Below are positions 1 through 8,759 of a stretch of DNA of 64,000 nt, piece after piece. Origin of the DNA: Rikenellaceae bacterium. GTDB taxonomy: Bacteria > Bacteroidota > Bacteroidia > Bacteroidales > Rikenellaceae. The notes under the pieces were generated by a model. That model saw only the letters and a program-made list of their open reading frames with translations, did not search any database and was not told the origin of the DNA. Location of the stretch: assembly GCA_015059845.1 (NCBI GenBank), contig SUZR01000001.1:124001-188000 (forward strand), given 5' to 3'. Every line of letters starts with the position of its first letter. Within the stretch, counting starts at the first letter, position 1. The position numbers and the translations under genes are program-made.

Positions 1-478
1 CGCCGCAGGTGAAACCAGCGATATCGTACTCGCCACCGCCGTACATACCCGGCATCTCGGCAGTCTCGCCCCCAATCAAGGCGCAACCAGCCTGACGGCA
101 ACCCTCGGCAACGCTTGCTACGATAGCCTCAATCTTTGCGGGCTCATTGTGACCAACAGCCACGTAGTCCAAGAAGAACAGAGGCTCAGCACCCTGTGCC
201 AATACGTCGTTTACGCACATAGCAACGGCGTCAATACCGATTGTATCGTGCTTGTCCATCTCGAAAGCGAGCTTGAGCTTCGTGCCTACACCATCGGTAC
301 CACTCACCAGGATAGGCTCCTTATAGCCGAGTGATGCGAGGTCGAACATACCTCCGAAAGCACCGATGTTACCCATAACACCAGGGCGTGAGGTAGACTT
401 TACGTGCGACTTGATTCTGCGTACTACTTCATATCCGGCTTCAAGGTTTACACCGGCATTTTCATAACTTTTTGCCAT
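1..478 (-). CDS. purM: Phosphoribosylformylglycinamidine cyclo-ligase (AIR synthetase), N-terminal part
   Basis: PurM makes aminoimidazole ribotide from FGAM with ATP, the fifth step of de novo purine synthesis in the cytoplasm. Translating the minus strand from the ATG at 476-478 gives [19 protein letters not shown], then [13 protein letters not shown] (the family nucleotide-binding loop), [18 protein letters not shown] and GGETAEMPG, all typical of PurM. About 159 residues are present and the gene runs off the window, so its C-terminal half and terminator cannot be judged. It is the last visible gene of the run purE, purL, lipoprotein, purM. The lipoprotein gene stops 38 bases upstream, so co-transcription is likely. 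Confidence 0.95.
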   Translation of the reverse strand, partial: MAKSYENAGVNLEAGYEVVRRIKSHVKSTSRPGVMGNIGAFGGMFDLASLGYKEPILVSGTDGVGTKLKLAFEMDKHDTIGIDAVAMCVNDVLAQGAEPLFFLDYVAVGHNEPAKIEAIVASVAEGCRQAGCALIGGETAEMPGMYGGGEYDIAGFTCG

Positions 479-516
479 AGTCTTTATAAAAGTTTGAATT
501 ATTATTTTTTGTCTTG

Positions 517-1497
517 TTATTTCATCTCATAGTCCACCAATATCGGAAGATGGTCCGAGGGATAGTGGAAATTGGTCTTCTCGTCACGAACGGGGTCCTT
601 GGTCCACGCATCGTTTACAATGTATGCGTCGATGATACGCTCGTAGAGAGGAGCTGTACAATAGATAAAGTCGATGCGCGATTTGCCTGCCGTAGTTGTG
701 TGGAACTCGCCAGGGAAACGCTCGGCTATTATATCTATATAAGGTGTATTGTTTCTAATGTAATCGTGCACCAAAAAACGAGTGTCATCCTCGGCCCACT
801 TGTAGAAGTGGTTATCCACGCGGCTCTGTGAGTTGTAATCTCCAGCCATAAGCCATAGTTCATTCTCAGCATTCTCAGCCTTGCGGATGGTCTTCTCGCA
901 GATGTATTGCATCTCCTTTAGACGATACTTATCGCCGCCATTTTCGGCTTTACTTGCCTGCTGGTCCTTAGCGCGGTATGCATACTTTTGAGGCCAGGTG
1001 TGCAGCGTTACGATATTTATCTTCTTGCCGTTGAACTCCACACGGAAGTGACCAGCGCCGTGTGTTACCACGCTGTCGGGCTCCTCGCCTACGATTTGCT
1101 CTACAATCTCAATGGGATACTTCGACGTAATCACCTGCGGATAGTTGTCGCGGTGACCACCCTTCTCCCAATAGGTATGACCAAATTTTGCAGCCAGCTC
1201 ACCCCAATTATCAACGAGGTAGCGCTCCTCGGGTGCGCACTTCTCGTTGGTGCTTCCCTTATAGATGGTCTGCGCCTCGCACCAGATGCAGATGTCGGGG
1301 TCATACTCGCTAACCCAACCTGCGAAGTTGTTGTAGCCGTTTGTCTGGTCGGCCCACATTCCATTCTGGAAGTTCCAGTATAGCACGCGCAGAGTTGTGT
1401 CTGCCTCAGGCTTATCACTCTTATTTCCGCAACCAACGGCCACGATAGCCATTAAGACTACCGTGGCGATGGTGCGAACTATTTTTGGAGCATTCAT
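517..1497 (-). CDS. Endonuclease/exonuclease/phosphatase-family lipoprotein inside the purine operon
   Basis: 326 residues. The N-terminus is a hydrophobic signal ending in a lipobox-like VAVGC (cysteine near residue 23), so an exported lipoprotein is expected. The rest matches the EEP superfamily of metal-dependent phosphodiesterases: an early Asn (WNFQNG), a metal-binding Glu (WCEAQ), a His in LHTWPQ, the GDYNS motif, SRIDFIY, and the terminal SDHLP with its catalytic Asp-His pair. All expected catalytic positions are present, so it is probably active, but the substrate (nucleotide, nucleic acid, sugar phosphate or phospholipid) cannot be read from sequence. It starts 7 bases after the purL stop and precedes purM, so it looks co-transcribed with purine biosynthesis. 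A link to scavenging extracellular nucleotides is inference. Confidence 0.85.
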   Translation of the reverse strand: MNAPKIVRTIATVVLMAIVAVGCGNKSDKPEADTTLRVLYWNFQNGMWADQTNGYNNFAGWVSEYDPDICIWCEAQTIYKGSTNEKCAPEERYLVDNWGELAAKFGHTYWEKGGHRDNYPQVITSKYPIEIVEQIVGEEPDSVVTHGAGHFRVEFNGKKINIVTLHTWPQKYAYRAKDQQASKAENGGDKYRLKEMQYICEKTIRKAENAENELWLMAGDYNSQSRVDNHFYKWAEDDTRFLVHDYIRNNTPYIDIIAERFPGEFHTTTAGKSRIDFIYCTAPLYERIIDAYIVNDAWTKDPVRDEKTNFHYPSDHLPILVDYEMK

Positions 1498-1503
1498 ACT
1501 TGT

Positions 1504-4500
1504 TTACTCGCCTTTGAAATAGTTAACGGCATTGGCAAAGATACCCTGTGCCTTATTGCCGTGGATATTCTTGAAGAGGTTCTCCTCATAACGCTCGGTG
1601 TGACCCATCTTACCCAAAATTTGACCATTCTCGCTGATGATACCCTCAATACCATAGCTTGAGCCGTTGGGATTGTAGGGTGCGCACAATGTCGCCTCAC
1701 CTGCGGGGTCAACGTACTGGAATGCCACCTGACCGTTAGCAAAGAGCTGCTCGGCCATCTCGTCGCTCACAACGAACTTACCCTCACCGTGACTTACGGC
1801 GATAGAGTGCTGCTCACCAAGCTCAAATGATGAGAGCCAGGGCGAATTGGTTGTAGCTACGCGTGTAGATACAATCTGTGAGATGTGGCGGTTGATATCG
1901 TTACGGAAGAGTGTTGGTGACTCCTCTACAACCTGTCCCAAGCGGCCGTAAGGCAACAGACCCGACTTAACCAGAGCCTGGAAGCCATTACAGATACCGA
2001 GAATCAAACCTCCGCGGTCCAGCAGAGCGTGGATGGCGTCTGTGATAACCTTGTTGTTGAGTACGTTTACGATAAACTTACCTGAGCCATCGGGCTCATC
2101 ACCAGCTGAGAAACCACCGCTGAGGGCCAAGATGTGACACTCGTCGATATGCTTCTTCATCTTCTCGATAGATGCGGTGATATCCTCGGGTGTAAGGTCG
2201 CAGAAGACGCTTGTTGTAGTCTTTGCACCTGCACGCTCGAATGCCTTAGCTGTATCGTAGTCGCAGTTCGTGCCAACGAATGCAGGCAGGTAAACGATAG
2301 GCTGCTCAACGGGAGCGCCTGTGTATTTGATTCCCTTCTTTTCGGGCTCGCTCTTGCGTGTTGTGCCACCCTCAACACCGCGGTCGGGGTAAATCTTGCA
2401 GAACTTATCAGAGTTAACCTTCTGCAAAGCGCATACGCAGAACTTTTCGCCATTGAAGATAACCTCAGCCGCATCGATAGTCTGACCGATAAGCTCGGCA
2501 GCGTCGAATGTAAGTTCCTCCGCAGCCTCAACAACGAATGAGCCATAAGCATAGTTGAACAACGCCTGCTCGTCCATCTGAACATCAGCGCCGATGCAGT
2601 TACCAAATGACATCTTAGCAACAGCCTCTGCAACGCCACCAAAACCTACGGCGTAGGCAGCTACAATCTTACCCTGCTCGATAGCCGACGATACGAAATC
2701 GAAGTTGCGCTTGAGCTGGTCGGTGTCGGGCATATAGTTTGCAGTAGGTGTATGCTTAACCAAGTAGAGCTTATGACCTGCCGCCTTGAACTCGGGGCTG
2801 ATAACGGTACGAGCGTCAACGGTTGTAATACCAAATGCCATAAGCATAGGCGGAACGTTGATATCCTGGAACGTACCACTCATTGAGTCCTTACCACCGA
2901 TTGAGGGCAGACCCAGAGCAACCTGCATCTTCAAAGCACCAAGAAGTGCTGTCAGGGGCTTGCCCCAAGATGTCTCGCTATTCATACGCTCGAAGTACTC
3001 CTGATATGAGTAGCGCATCTTATCGTAGCGAGCACCCGCAGCAACAACCTTCGCAGCCGACTCAACTACGGCATAAGCCGCACCGTGATAGGGGCTCCAA
3101 GAGGAGATGAAGGGGTTATAGCCGAAGGCCATAATACTTGCGGTGTTGGTGTGGCCCTTGCCTACGGGCAGCTTCTGAACAGACACCTGTGTCTCGGTGT
3201 TCTGAGTCTTACCACCAAAAGGCATAAGCACGGTTGAAGCACCGATGGTAGAGTCGAACATCTCAATCATACCGCGCTGCGAAACAACGTTGTCATCCTT
3301 GAGGTTGTTCTCAACTTTCTCCTTAAGGGTTGCGCCCTCAACCTCGCGAATGAAAGGATTCTTCTCCTCCACGGCTGCAACGCGAATCTTTGTATAGTGC
3401 TTAGCACCTGCCGAGTCGATGAACTCACGAGAGAGGTTTACAATCATCTCACCGTTGTAGAACATCTTCAGTCGGTTCGTGTCGGTTACATTTGCAACGT
3501 GTGTAACCTCGATACTCTCCGAGTGGCAGTACTCGATAAATGCCTCTTTATCCTTCTCCTCGATAACTACGGCCATACGCTCCTGAGACTCGCTGATGGC
3601 AAGCTCGGTAGAGTTCAAACCGCTATACTTTGTGGGAACGCGGTCCAGATAGATATCCAAACCGGGAGCCAACTCGCCAATAGCTACGCTGACACCACCA
3701 GCACCGAAGTCGTTTGACTTTTTGATGAGCTTCGTCACCTCGGGACGGCGGAACAGACGCTCCAGCTTGCGCTCCTCGGGTGCGTTACCCTTCTGTACCT
3801 CTGATGAGCACTCCTCGATAGACTTTACGTTGTGCTCCTTTGATGAGCCTGTAGCTCCACCGATACCGTCACGGCCTGTGCGGCCACCCAACATAAGGAT
3901 AACATCGCCTGCGGCGGGTGACTCACGGCGTACATTCTCTGCCTTCACAGCACCTACCACGGCACCTACCTCCAAACGCTTTGCAACGTAGTCGGGGTGG
4001 TAAATCTCGCGTACGTGTGTAGTGGCAAGACCAATCTGGTTACCGTAGCTTGAGTAACCTGCTGCTGCCTTTGTGGTGATGATACGCTGGGGTAACTTAC
4101 CCGGCATAGTTTCAGCAACGGGCTTGTAGATATCGCCTGCGCCCGTTACGCGCATAGCCTGATATACGTAGCTACGGCCTGACAACGGGTCGCGGATGGC
4201 ACCACCCAGACAGGTTGAAGCACCACCGAAGGGCTCAATCTCTGTGGGGTGATTGTGAGTCTCGTTCTTGAACTGCAGGAGCCACTTCTCCATCTCGCCA
4301 TCAACATCTACGTTGACATAGATTGAGCAGGCATTGTTCTCCTCCGACTGCTCCATATTGTCCAGCACGCCCGTCTTCTTCAGGTAGCGAGCGCCGATTG
4401 TTGCAAGCTCCATAAGGCATAGGCTCTTCTCAGTGCGGCCCAGCTCCTCACGAATCTTGTGCAACGAAGCGATAGCCTCGCCAAGCTCCTCTTTGAGGAA

Positions 4501-5211
4501 AGACTCGTCGATGGTAATCTCGGTAATCTCCGTAGTGAAGGTTGTGTGACGGCAGTGGTCGCTCCAATAAGTATCCAAGATGCGAAGCTCTGTCTCTGAC
4601 GGGTCACGACCCTCAGCTTTGTAGTAGTTTACAACCTCGCGCAAGTCGTCAGCGTTCATAGCCAAGCCATACTGCTTGCAGTAGTCGGCCAGCTCCTCGT
4701 CCTTCAATGCAGTGAGGCCGTGCAATACGGGTACGGGCTTAACCTCGGCGTCCTCCATATCGGTCAGAATGCTCAAATCCTTCTTGCGAGACTCAACGGC
4801 GTTGATATAATACTTCTCAACGCGAGCCATCTCCTCCTCGGTGATAGCGTCGTCGAAGATGATTAACTTCGATGATTTGATGTGTACATTAGCCGTAGGC
4901 TCAATCAGACGAACACAGTCAACGGCCGACGATGCACGCTGGTCAAACTGACCTGGAAGATACTCTACGGCCAGGAATTTCTTGCCCTCCAGTGAACACT
5001 CGTCGCTCACACAGTCGGTAACAACCTCACCGAATACGGCGTAACGGCTCTTCTCCAAAAGCTCCTCCGAGAAACCGAACAAATCATAAACGTTGAGCAG
5101 ACGCAGCGAAGCCAGCGTCAAACCCAGGTTGTTGTTCAGCTCTTTGCGGAGAGTCTCAGCCTCGACCTGAAATCGAGGATATTTCTCTACATAAATGCGG
5201 TAATTCTTCAT
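1504..5211 (-). CDS. purL: Phosphoribosylformylglycinamidine synthase, single-chain form
   Basis: Converts FGAR, glutamine and ATP to FGAM, step four of purine synthesis. The protein is about 1,235 residues, the long form in which synthetase and glutaminase are fused. Recognisable parts are the linker motif with DTYWSDHCRHTTF, the ATP site LQFKNETHNHPTEIEPFGGA, the second half with KDSMSGTF, and a class I glutaminase domain from about residue 970 with the nucleophile Cys in GICNGFQ (near residue 1,075) and the downstream SHGEGKF. The reading frame extends seven codons further upstream, but the ATG at 5209-5211 (MKNYRIYVEK) fits the family start better. It lies 47 bases after purE and 6 bases before the lipoprotein gene, consistent with one operon. 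Confidence 0.97.
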   Translation of the reverse strand: MKNYRIYVEKYPRFQVEAETLRKELNNNLGLTLASLRLLNVYDLFGFSEELLEKSRYAVFGEVVTDCVSDECSLEGKKFLAVEYLPGQFDQRASSAVDCVRLIEPTANVHIKSSKLIIFDDAITEEEMARVEKYYINAVESRKKDLSILTDMEDAEVKPVPVLHGLTALKDEELADYCKQYGLAMNADDLREVVNYYKAEGRDPSETELRILDTYWSDHCRHTTFTTEITEITIDESFLKEELGEAIASLHKIREELGRTEKSLCLMELATIGARYLKKTGVLDNMEQSEENNACSIYVNVDVDGEMEKWLLQFKNETHNHPTEIEPFGGASTCLGGAIRDPLSGRSYVYQAMRVTGAGDIYKPVAETMPGKLPQRIITTKAAAGYSSYGNQIGLATTHVREIYHPDYVAKRLEVGAVVGAVKAENVRRESPAAGDVILMLGGRTGRDGIGGATGSSKEHNVKSIEECSSEVQKGNAPEERKLERLFRRPEVTKLIKKSNDFGAGGVSVAIGELAPGLDIYLDRVPTKYSGLNSTELAISESQERMAVVIEEKDKEAFIEYCHSESIEVTHVANVTDTNRLKMFYNGEMIVNLSREFIDSAGAKHYTKIRVAAVEEKNPFIREVEGATLKEKVENNLKDDNVVSQRGMIEMFDSTIGASTVLMPFGGKTQNTETQVSVQKLPVGKGHTNTASIMAFGYNPFISSWSPYHGAAYAVVESAAKVVAAGARYDKMRYSYQEYFERMNSETSWGKPLTALLGALKMQVALGLPSIGGKDSMSGTFQDINVPPMLMAFGITTVDARTVISPEFKAAGHKLYLVKHTPTANYMPDTDQLKRNFDFVSSAIEQGKIVAAYAVGFGGVAEAVAKMSFGNCIGADVQMDEQALFNYAYGSFVVEAAEELTFDAAELIGQTIDAAEVIFNGEKFCVCALQKVNSDKFCKIYPDRGVEGGTTRKSEPEKKGIKYTGAPVEQPIVYLPAFVGTNCDYDTAKAFERAGAKTTTSVFCDLTPEDITASIEKMKKHIDECHILALSGGFSAGDEPDGSGKFIVNVLNNKVITDAIHALLDRGGLILGICNGFQALVKSGLLPYGRLGQVVEESPTLFRNDINRHISQIVSTRVATTNSPWLSSFELGEQHSIAVSHGEGKFVVSDEMAEQLFANGQVAFQYVDPAGEATLCAPYNPNGSSYGIEGIISENGQILGKMGHTERYEENLFKNIHGNKAQGIFANAVNYFKGE

Positions 5212-5258
5212 ATCGTTTTGTTGTTGTTTCAAAGTTGATTTTGTCGCTACCCTATCTG

Positions 5259-5726
5259 TTACAACTCAGCCTCGAGCACCTTCTCGGTCTGTGCCTTGCG
5301 GAAAGCTATAAGGCGAGCCTCAAGTTCGGGGTCTGTAAGGGCGAAGATTGAAGCGGCGATAAGTGCAGCGTTCTTTGCTCCGTTGATAGCAGTTGTAGAT
5401 ACGGGGATACCACCCGGCATCTGCACGATTGAGAGCAATGAATCCAAACCACCCAATGCAGAGGTCTTGATGGGTACACCGATAACGGGAACGGTGGTGA
5501 GTGCAGCCGTTACGCCAGCTACGTGAGCAGCACCGCCGGCACCTGCGATGATGGCGCCAATGCCACGCTCCTTAGCCGACTCTGCGTACTCAACCATAAG
5601 GTGAGGTGTGCGGTGAGCGCTGATAACTCTCTTCTCGTACTCGATTCCCAACTCTTCCAATGTCTCGCAAGCGGCCGACATTACGCCCCAGTCGCTTGTA
5701 GAGCCCATAATAACTGCAACTTTCAT
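5259..5726 (-). CDS. purE: N5-carboxyaminoimidazole ribonucleotide mutase
   Basis: Class I PurE, about 155 residues, which rearranges N5-CAIR to CAIR in purine synthesis. The sequence starts [16 protein letters not shown] and carries SAHRTP with the conserved active-site His, [16 protein letters not shown] and the C-terminal [19 protein letters not shown] block. The open frame extends to 5783, but that part overlaps a hairpin and reads unlike the family, so the ATG at 5724-5726 is chosen. No PurK lies beside it in the window. It is the first gene of the purine operon and is preceded by a leader of about 200 bases containing a terminator-like hairpin. Confidence 0.96.
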   Translation of the reverse strand: MKVAVIMGSTSDWGVMSAACETLEELGIEYEKRVISAHRTPHLMVEYAESAKERGIGAIIAGAGGAAHVAGVTAALTTVPVIGVPIKTSALGGLDSLLSIVQMPGGIPVSTTAINGAKNAALIAASIFALTDPELEARLIAFRKAQTEKVLEAEL

Positions 5727-5744
5727 ATTGTCAATGTGTAATGT

Positions 5745-5778
5745 TAAAAACGCAGCCGCTGCATCAAAGTGCAACGGC
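5745..5778 (-). terminator. Terminator-like hairpin (candidate attenuator) in the purE leader
   Basis: On the minus strand a 9-bp stem, GCCGTTGCA paired with TGCAGCGGC (one G-U pair), closes a 6-base loop and is followed by TGCGTTTTT, about 20 bases before the purE ATG. A terminator-shaped hairpin placed between promoter and gene is the layout of an attenuator. No aptamer or antiterminator is proven. Confidence 0.5.
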
Positions 5779-5941
5779 CACAATTATACTTAAATTCAAC
5801 TATTTTTTGCTTTGATATATCCGCACGATACCCCATTCCATCGCTTGTTGATAGAAATCATACATAGGTCTATTTGTAACACTTGGTCTGGGCGTATTGT
5901 CACGATAAAAAGTGTTTTTAGGGTTATTATGTGCAAAGATA
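5779..5941 (-). promoter_or_regulatory. purE promoter candidate and structured 5' leader
   Basis: A perfect TATCTTTG (the TAnnTTTG -7 element) lies on the minus strand at 5934-5941, although no clear TTG partner is found upstream. The predicted transcript has about 200 bases before purE. It contains a perfect 7-bp stem, AACACTT (910-916 of the 5 kb region) with AAGTGTT (878-884), enclosing 25 bases, followed by the terminator-like hairpin at 5745-5778. I recognise no known purine or other riboswitch consensus here. Confidence 0.45.
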
Positions 5942-6047
5942 CATTAATTTATTTTAATGTGAAAGTTTTTCTGATGTGAAATATTAACAAATTATCATTA
6001 ATGATAAAGACCTTTTTGTGATAGATATTAACCGATATTATGGATGT

Positions 6048-6088
6048 GGAATAAAATAAAACGGGAGAGACTTTTCCCCTCCCGTTTT
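6048..6088 (-). terminator. Intrinsic terminator
   Basis: AAAACGGGAG (6058-6067) pairs perfectly with CTCCCGTTTT (6079-6088) around an 11-base loop. The minus strand continues into TTTATTTTAT, so it works best for a transcript on that strand. No protein gene ends here, which suggests it ends a small RNA. Confidence 0.7.
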
Positions 6089-6230
6089 TCGCATTGCCGA
6101 TTTCGGTTTATGGCTTTTATTATCGACTTTGCAATGCCCCTATTCGGGGCTGTGAAAGGTCGCGTCCTCGCGGGCGTAACCATCACGGACTATATTCATA
6201 AAACAAACAAAATAAACTCTTCATCTCGTT
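6050..6230 (-). ncRNA. Candidate structured small RNA (6S-like layout)
   Basis: There is no convincing protein gene between purE and feoAB, but the DNA is rich in pairing. CTTTGCAAT at 6127-6135 is the exact complement of ATTGCAAAG at 6231-6239. Inside are a hairpin GCCCC-tattc-GGGGC (6136-6150) and a compound stem at 6152-6186 (GTGA/TCAC, GGT/ACC, CGCG-tcct-CGCG). Read on the minus strand, this gives a closing stem, a long unpaired 5' side, an apical stem and a small hairpin on the 3' side, then the terminator at 6048-6088. That resembles the general plan of bacterial 6S RNA. A caveat is that the predicted start at about 6230 leaves only part of the closing stem inside the transcript. No sequence consensus was checked; identity and strand are inferences. 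Confidence 0.4.
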
Positions 6231-6234
6231 ATTG

Positions 6235-6265
6235 CAAAGTTCGTTACATTGCATCAACTACACAA
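6235..6265 (-). promoter_or_regulatory. Candidate promoter of the small RNA
   Basis: On the minus strand TTG (6265-6263) is followed after 20 bases by GAACTTTG (6242-6235), one mismatch from the TAnnTTTG -7 element. Transcription would start near 6230. Confidence 0.4.
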
Positions 6266-6312
6266 TACCGATAAGTGGTTATTCGCAATAATCGTTTCAC
6301 TATTTATAGTGA

Positions 6313-6344
6313 TTGGTATATGTCGTAAAAAATGTGTATTTTTG
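6313..6344 (+). promoter_or_regulatory. Promoter of the feoAB operon
   Basis: TTGG at 6313-6316 lies 20 bases before TATTTTTG at 6337-6344, a full match to the Bacteroidetes -33/-7 promoter. The start would be close to 6350, leaving a leader of only about 15 bases before the feoAB ATG. Confidence 0.6.
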
Positions 6345-6356
6345 CAAGCAAAAATA
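6337..6356. promoter_or_regulatory. Perfect 20-bp palindrome over the feoAB -7 box
   Basis: TATTTTTGC (6337-6345) and GCAAAAATA (6348-6356) are exact reverse complements separated by AA. The palindrome covers the -7 element and predicted start of feoAB, and also gives a TATTTTTG -7 element on the minus strand. It may be an operator, a pair of face-to-face promoters, or both. Confidence 0.5.
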
Positions 6357-6363
6357 GTTAACA

Positions 6364-8748
6364 ATGTTATTGTCGGATTTAAGAACCGGAGAGTCGGCTG
6401 TCATTGTAAAGGTTTTGGGACACGGCGGCTTTCGACGTAGAATACTTGAGATGGGTTTCGTGCGCGGACAACGTGTCGAGGCCATTCTCAATGCGCCATT
6501 GCGTGACCCGATAAAGTATCGTTTGATGGGTTACGAGGTGTCGCTGCGTCGAAGTGAGGCTGCGATGGTGGAGGTTATTACTATTGAGGAGGCGCGTGTG
6601 CAGCATATGCAGCAGGTTGAAGGCGTTGCAACCTCTCCCAACGATGACGATATCGAACAGGTTATCAATCAGAAGATACGCGAGATAAATATAGCCCTTG
6701 TGGGTAATCCGAACAGCGGTAAGACATCTCTGTTTAATGCCTTGTCGGGAGGCCACGAGCACGTGGGTAATTACAGCGGTGTGACCGTAGGTGCCAAGAG
6801 CGGTACGTGCCACTACAAAGGGTACAAGATAAATATCACCGACCTGCCGGGAACGTATGCTTTGTCGGCATATACGCCCGAGGAGATGTATGTGCGTTAT
6901 CATCTAATGCAGGAGATGCCTGATGTGGTTATCAATGCCGTTGTGGCATCAAATATCGAGCGAAATCTCTTCCTCACCACGGAGCTTATTGACCTTAATC
7001 CCAAGATGGTCGTTGCGCTGAATATGTACGACGAGCTGGAGAGTAGCGGCGCGAAGCTCAACTATGAGCAGCTGGGTAAGATGATTGGTGTGCCGATGGT
7101 GCCCATCGTAGCACGTAATGGAAAGGGCTTGAACGATTTGTTAGATGAGGTCATCTTAACCTTTGAAAATGAGAATCCTAAGGTTCGTCATATTCATATC
7201 CAGTATTCTTCATCCATTGAAACAGAGGTATGCTCGCTTGCGAGTCTTATGAAGCAGCACGCCGAAGAGCTGCCGAAGTGTTTCCCACCACGTTATTGGT
7301 CTGTTAAGATGCTTGAGAAGGATAGCAGCGTGGAGGAGTTGTTGTCTAAGGCGGAGCATTATCAGGAGTGGTCGCAAAAGCGCGATAGAGCTGTTGCACG
7401 AATAAAGACCGCTTTGGGAGAGGATGTGGAGAGCGCCGTGACCAATGAGAAATATGGTTTTATTGAGGGCGCTTTGGCTGAGACATACACGCCGAGCAAT
7501 AAGGATAATAACCGAAACACGTCGATAATTGACCGTATCGTAACGCATAAATATCTGGGTATTCCCCTATTTCTGCTGGTAATGTTTGTGATGTTCTGGA
7601 GTACCTTTACTTTGGGTGCATATCCGCAGGAGTGGATTGAGGCGGGCTTCAGCTGGCTGGGCGAGATGGTCGGCGGATTGATGAGTGACGGGCCACTGCG
7701 TGACCTTATCGTCGATGGTATCATCGGAGGTGTGGGGTCGGTTGCGGTGTTCTTGCCTAATATCTTGATTCTCTATTTGTTTATATCACTTATGGAGGAC
7801 TCGGGATATATGGCGCGAGCGGCCTTCATTATGGATAAACTGATGCACTTGGCGGGCCTTCACGGCAAGTCGTTTATTCCGCTTGTGATGGGCTTTGGAT
7901 GTAATGTGCCGGCGATTATGGCTACGCGCACAATTGAGAGCCACAGCAGCCGCCTGATTACTATTTTGATTAACCCGTTTATGTCGTGTAGCGCACGTCT
8001 GCCGGTGTTTATTCTGCTTGCTGGTACATTCTTCCCTGAGCACGCAGGATTGGCCTTGTTTGGCATATATCTGTTTGGCGGTGTGATGGCCATCTTGACA
8101 GCGCGTGTTTTGCGCCGATTTATGTTTGGCGCTGATGAGACTCCGTTTGTGATGGAGTTGCCACCCTATCGCATCCCAACAATTAATGCCACGTTGCGCC
8201 ATATGTGGGAGCGTAGCGAGCAGTATCTCAAGAAGATTGGAGGCCTGATTCTGGTGGCGGCTATCGTTATTTGGTTCTTGAGCTATTATCCGCGAACATC
8301 TTACGCTGTGACAGATGCTGATGTTGTGGAGAATATTTCGGTGGCCCAATCTGAAAATTCCTATCTCGGTCGCATCGGTAAGTTCTGCGAGCCCGTGATG
8401 GAGCCGTTGGGTTTGGATTGGCGTGCAAGTGTAGCTATGTTGTCGGGTGCGGCAGCAAAGGAGATTGTGGTATCTACGTTGGGCGTATTGTACTCGGTGG
8501 AGGATGCCGAAAGTGATGGCGCATCCTTGTCGCAGCACCTGCTTGCATCGGGAAATTATTCGCGAGCAGCGGCTTTGGCGATGATGATATTTGTATTGTT
8601 GTATTTCCCGTGCATTGCGACGGTGTCGGCCATAGCGCAAGAGACCGGAGGCTGGAAGTGGGCTCTGTTCTCGGTGGTGTATAACACTGTTTTGGCGTGG
8701 GTTGTTGCTTTTGCCGCATTCCATATAGGCGGATTGTTGGGTATGTAA
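6364..8748 (+). CDS. feoB: FeoA-FeoB fusion, ferrous iron transporter
   Basis: 794-residue inner-membrane Fe(II) transporter. Residues 1 to about 75 form a FeoA-like SH3 domain (MLLSDLRTGESAVIV...), fused to FeoB. The G domain shows GNPNSGKTSLFNALSG (about 114), DLPGTYALSAYTPEE (about 160) and NMYDE in the NKxD position (about 219). From about residue 395 there are several membrane segments with the two Gate regions, including GFGCNVPAIMATRTIES (about 510), SCSARLPVF (about 541) and GAAAKEIVVSTL (about 696). The Cys in GCNVP and SCSARLP are typical of the family. Fusion of FeoA to FeoB is common in Bacteroidetes. The hemerythrin gene follows 11 bases downstream, suggesting one transcript. Confidence 0.96.
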   Translation: MLLSDLRTGESAVIVKVLGHGGFRRRILEMGFVRGQRVEAILNAPLRDPIKYRLMGYEVSLRRSEAAMVEVITIEEARVQHMQQVEGVATSPNDDDIEQVINQKIREINIALVGNPNSGKTSLFNALSGGHEHVGNYSGVTVGAKSGTCHYKGYKINITDLPGTYALSAYTPEEMYVRYHLMQEMPDVVINAVVASNIERNLFLTTELIDLNPKMVVALNMYDELESSGAKLNYEQLGKMIGVPMVPIVARNGKGLNDLLDEVILTFENENPKVRHIHIQYSSSIETEVCSLASLMKQHAEELPKCFPPRYWSVKMLEKDSSVEELLSKAEHYQEWSQKRDRAVARIKTALGEDVESAVTNEKYGFIEGALAETYTPSNKDNNRNTSIIDRIVTHKYLGIPLFLLVMFVMFWSTFTLGAYPQEWIEAGFSWLGEMVGGLMSDGPLRDLIVDGIIGGVGSVAVFLPNILILYLFISLMEDSGYMARAAFIMDKLMHLAGLHGKSFIPLVMGFGCNVPAIMATRTIESHSSRLITILINPFMSCSARLPVFILLAGTFFPEHAGLALFGIYLFGGVMAILTARVLRRFMFGADETPFVMELPPYRIPTINATLRHMWERSEQYLKKIGGLILVAAIVIWFLSYYPRTSYAVTDADVVENISVAQSENSYLGRIGKFCEPVMEPLGLDWRASVAMLSGAAAKEIVVSTLGVLYSVEDAESDGASLSQHLLASGNYSRAAALAMMIFVLLYFPCIATVSAIAQETGGWKWALFSVVYNTVLAWVVAFAAFHIGGLLGM

Positions 8749-8759
8749 ATTAATTGAAG

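Noticed and set aside
5727..5783. Upstream extension of PurE giving 174 residues
   Set aside because: The added residues overlap the terminator-like hairpin and are unlike the PurE N-terminus; the ATG at 5724-5726 fits the family exactly.
6044..6274. A 76-codon plus-strand open frame between purE and feoAB
   Set aside because: It runs across the terminator hairpin and the paired segments, has no recognisable protein motif and no promoter of its own; RNA structure explains the region better.
7786..8724. A 312-codon minus-strand open frame inside feoB
   Set aside because: It is a shadow of the feoB reading frame with a low-complexity His/Arg-rich composition and no family match.
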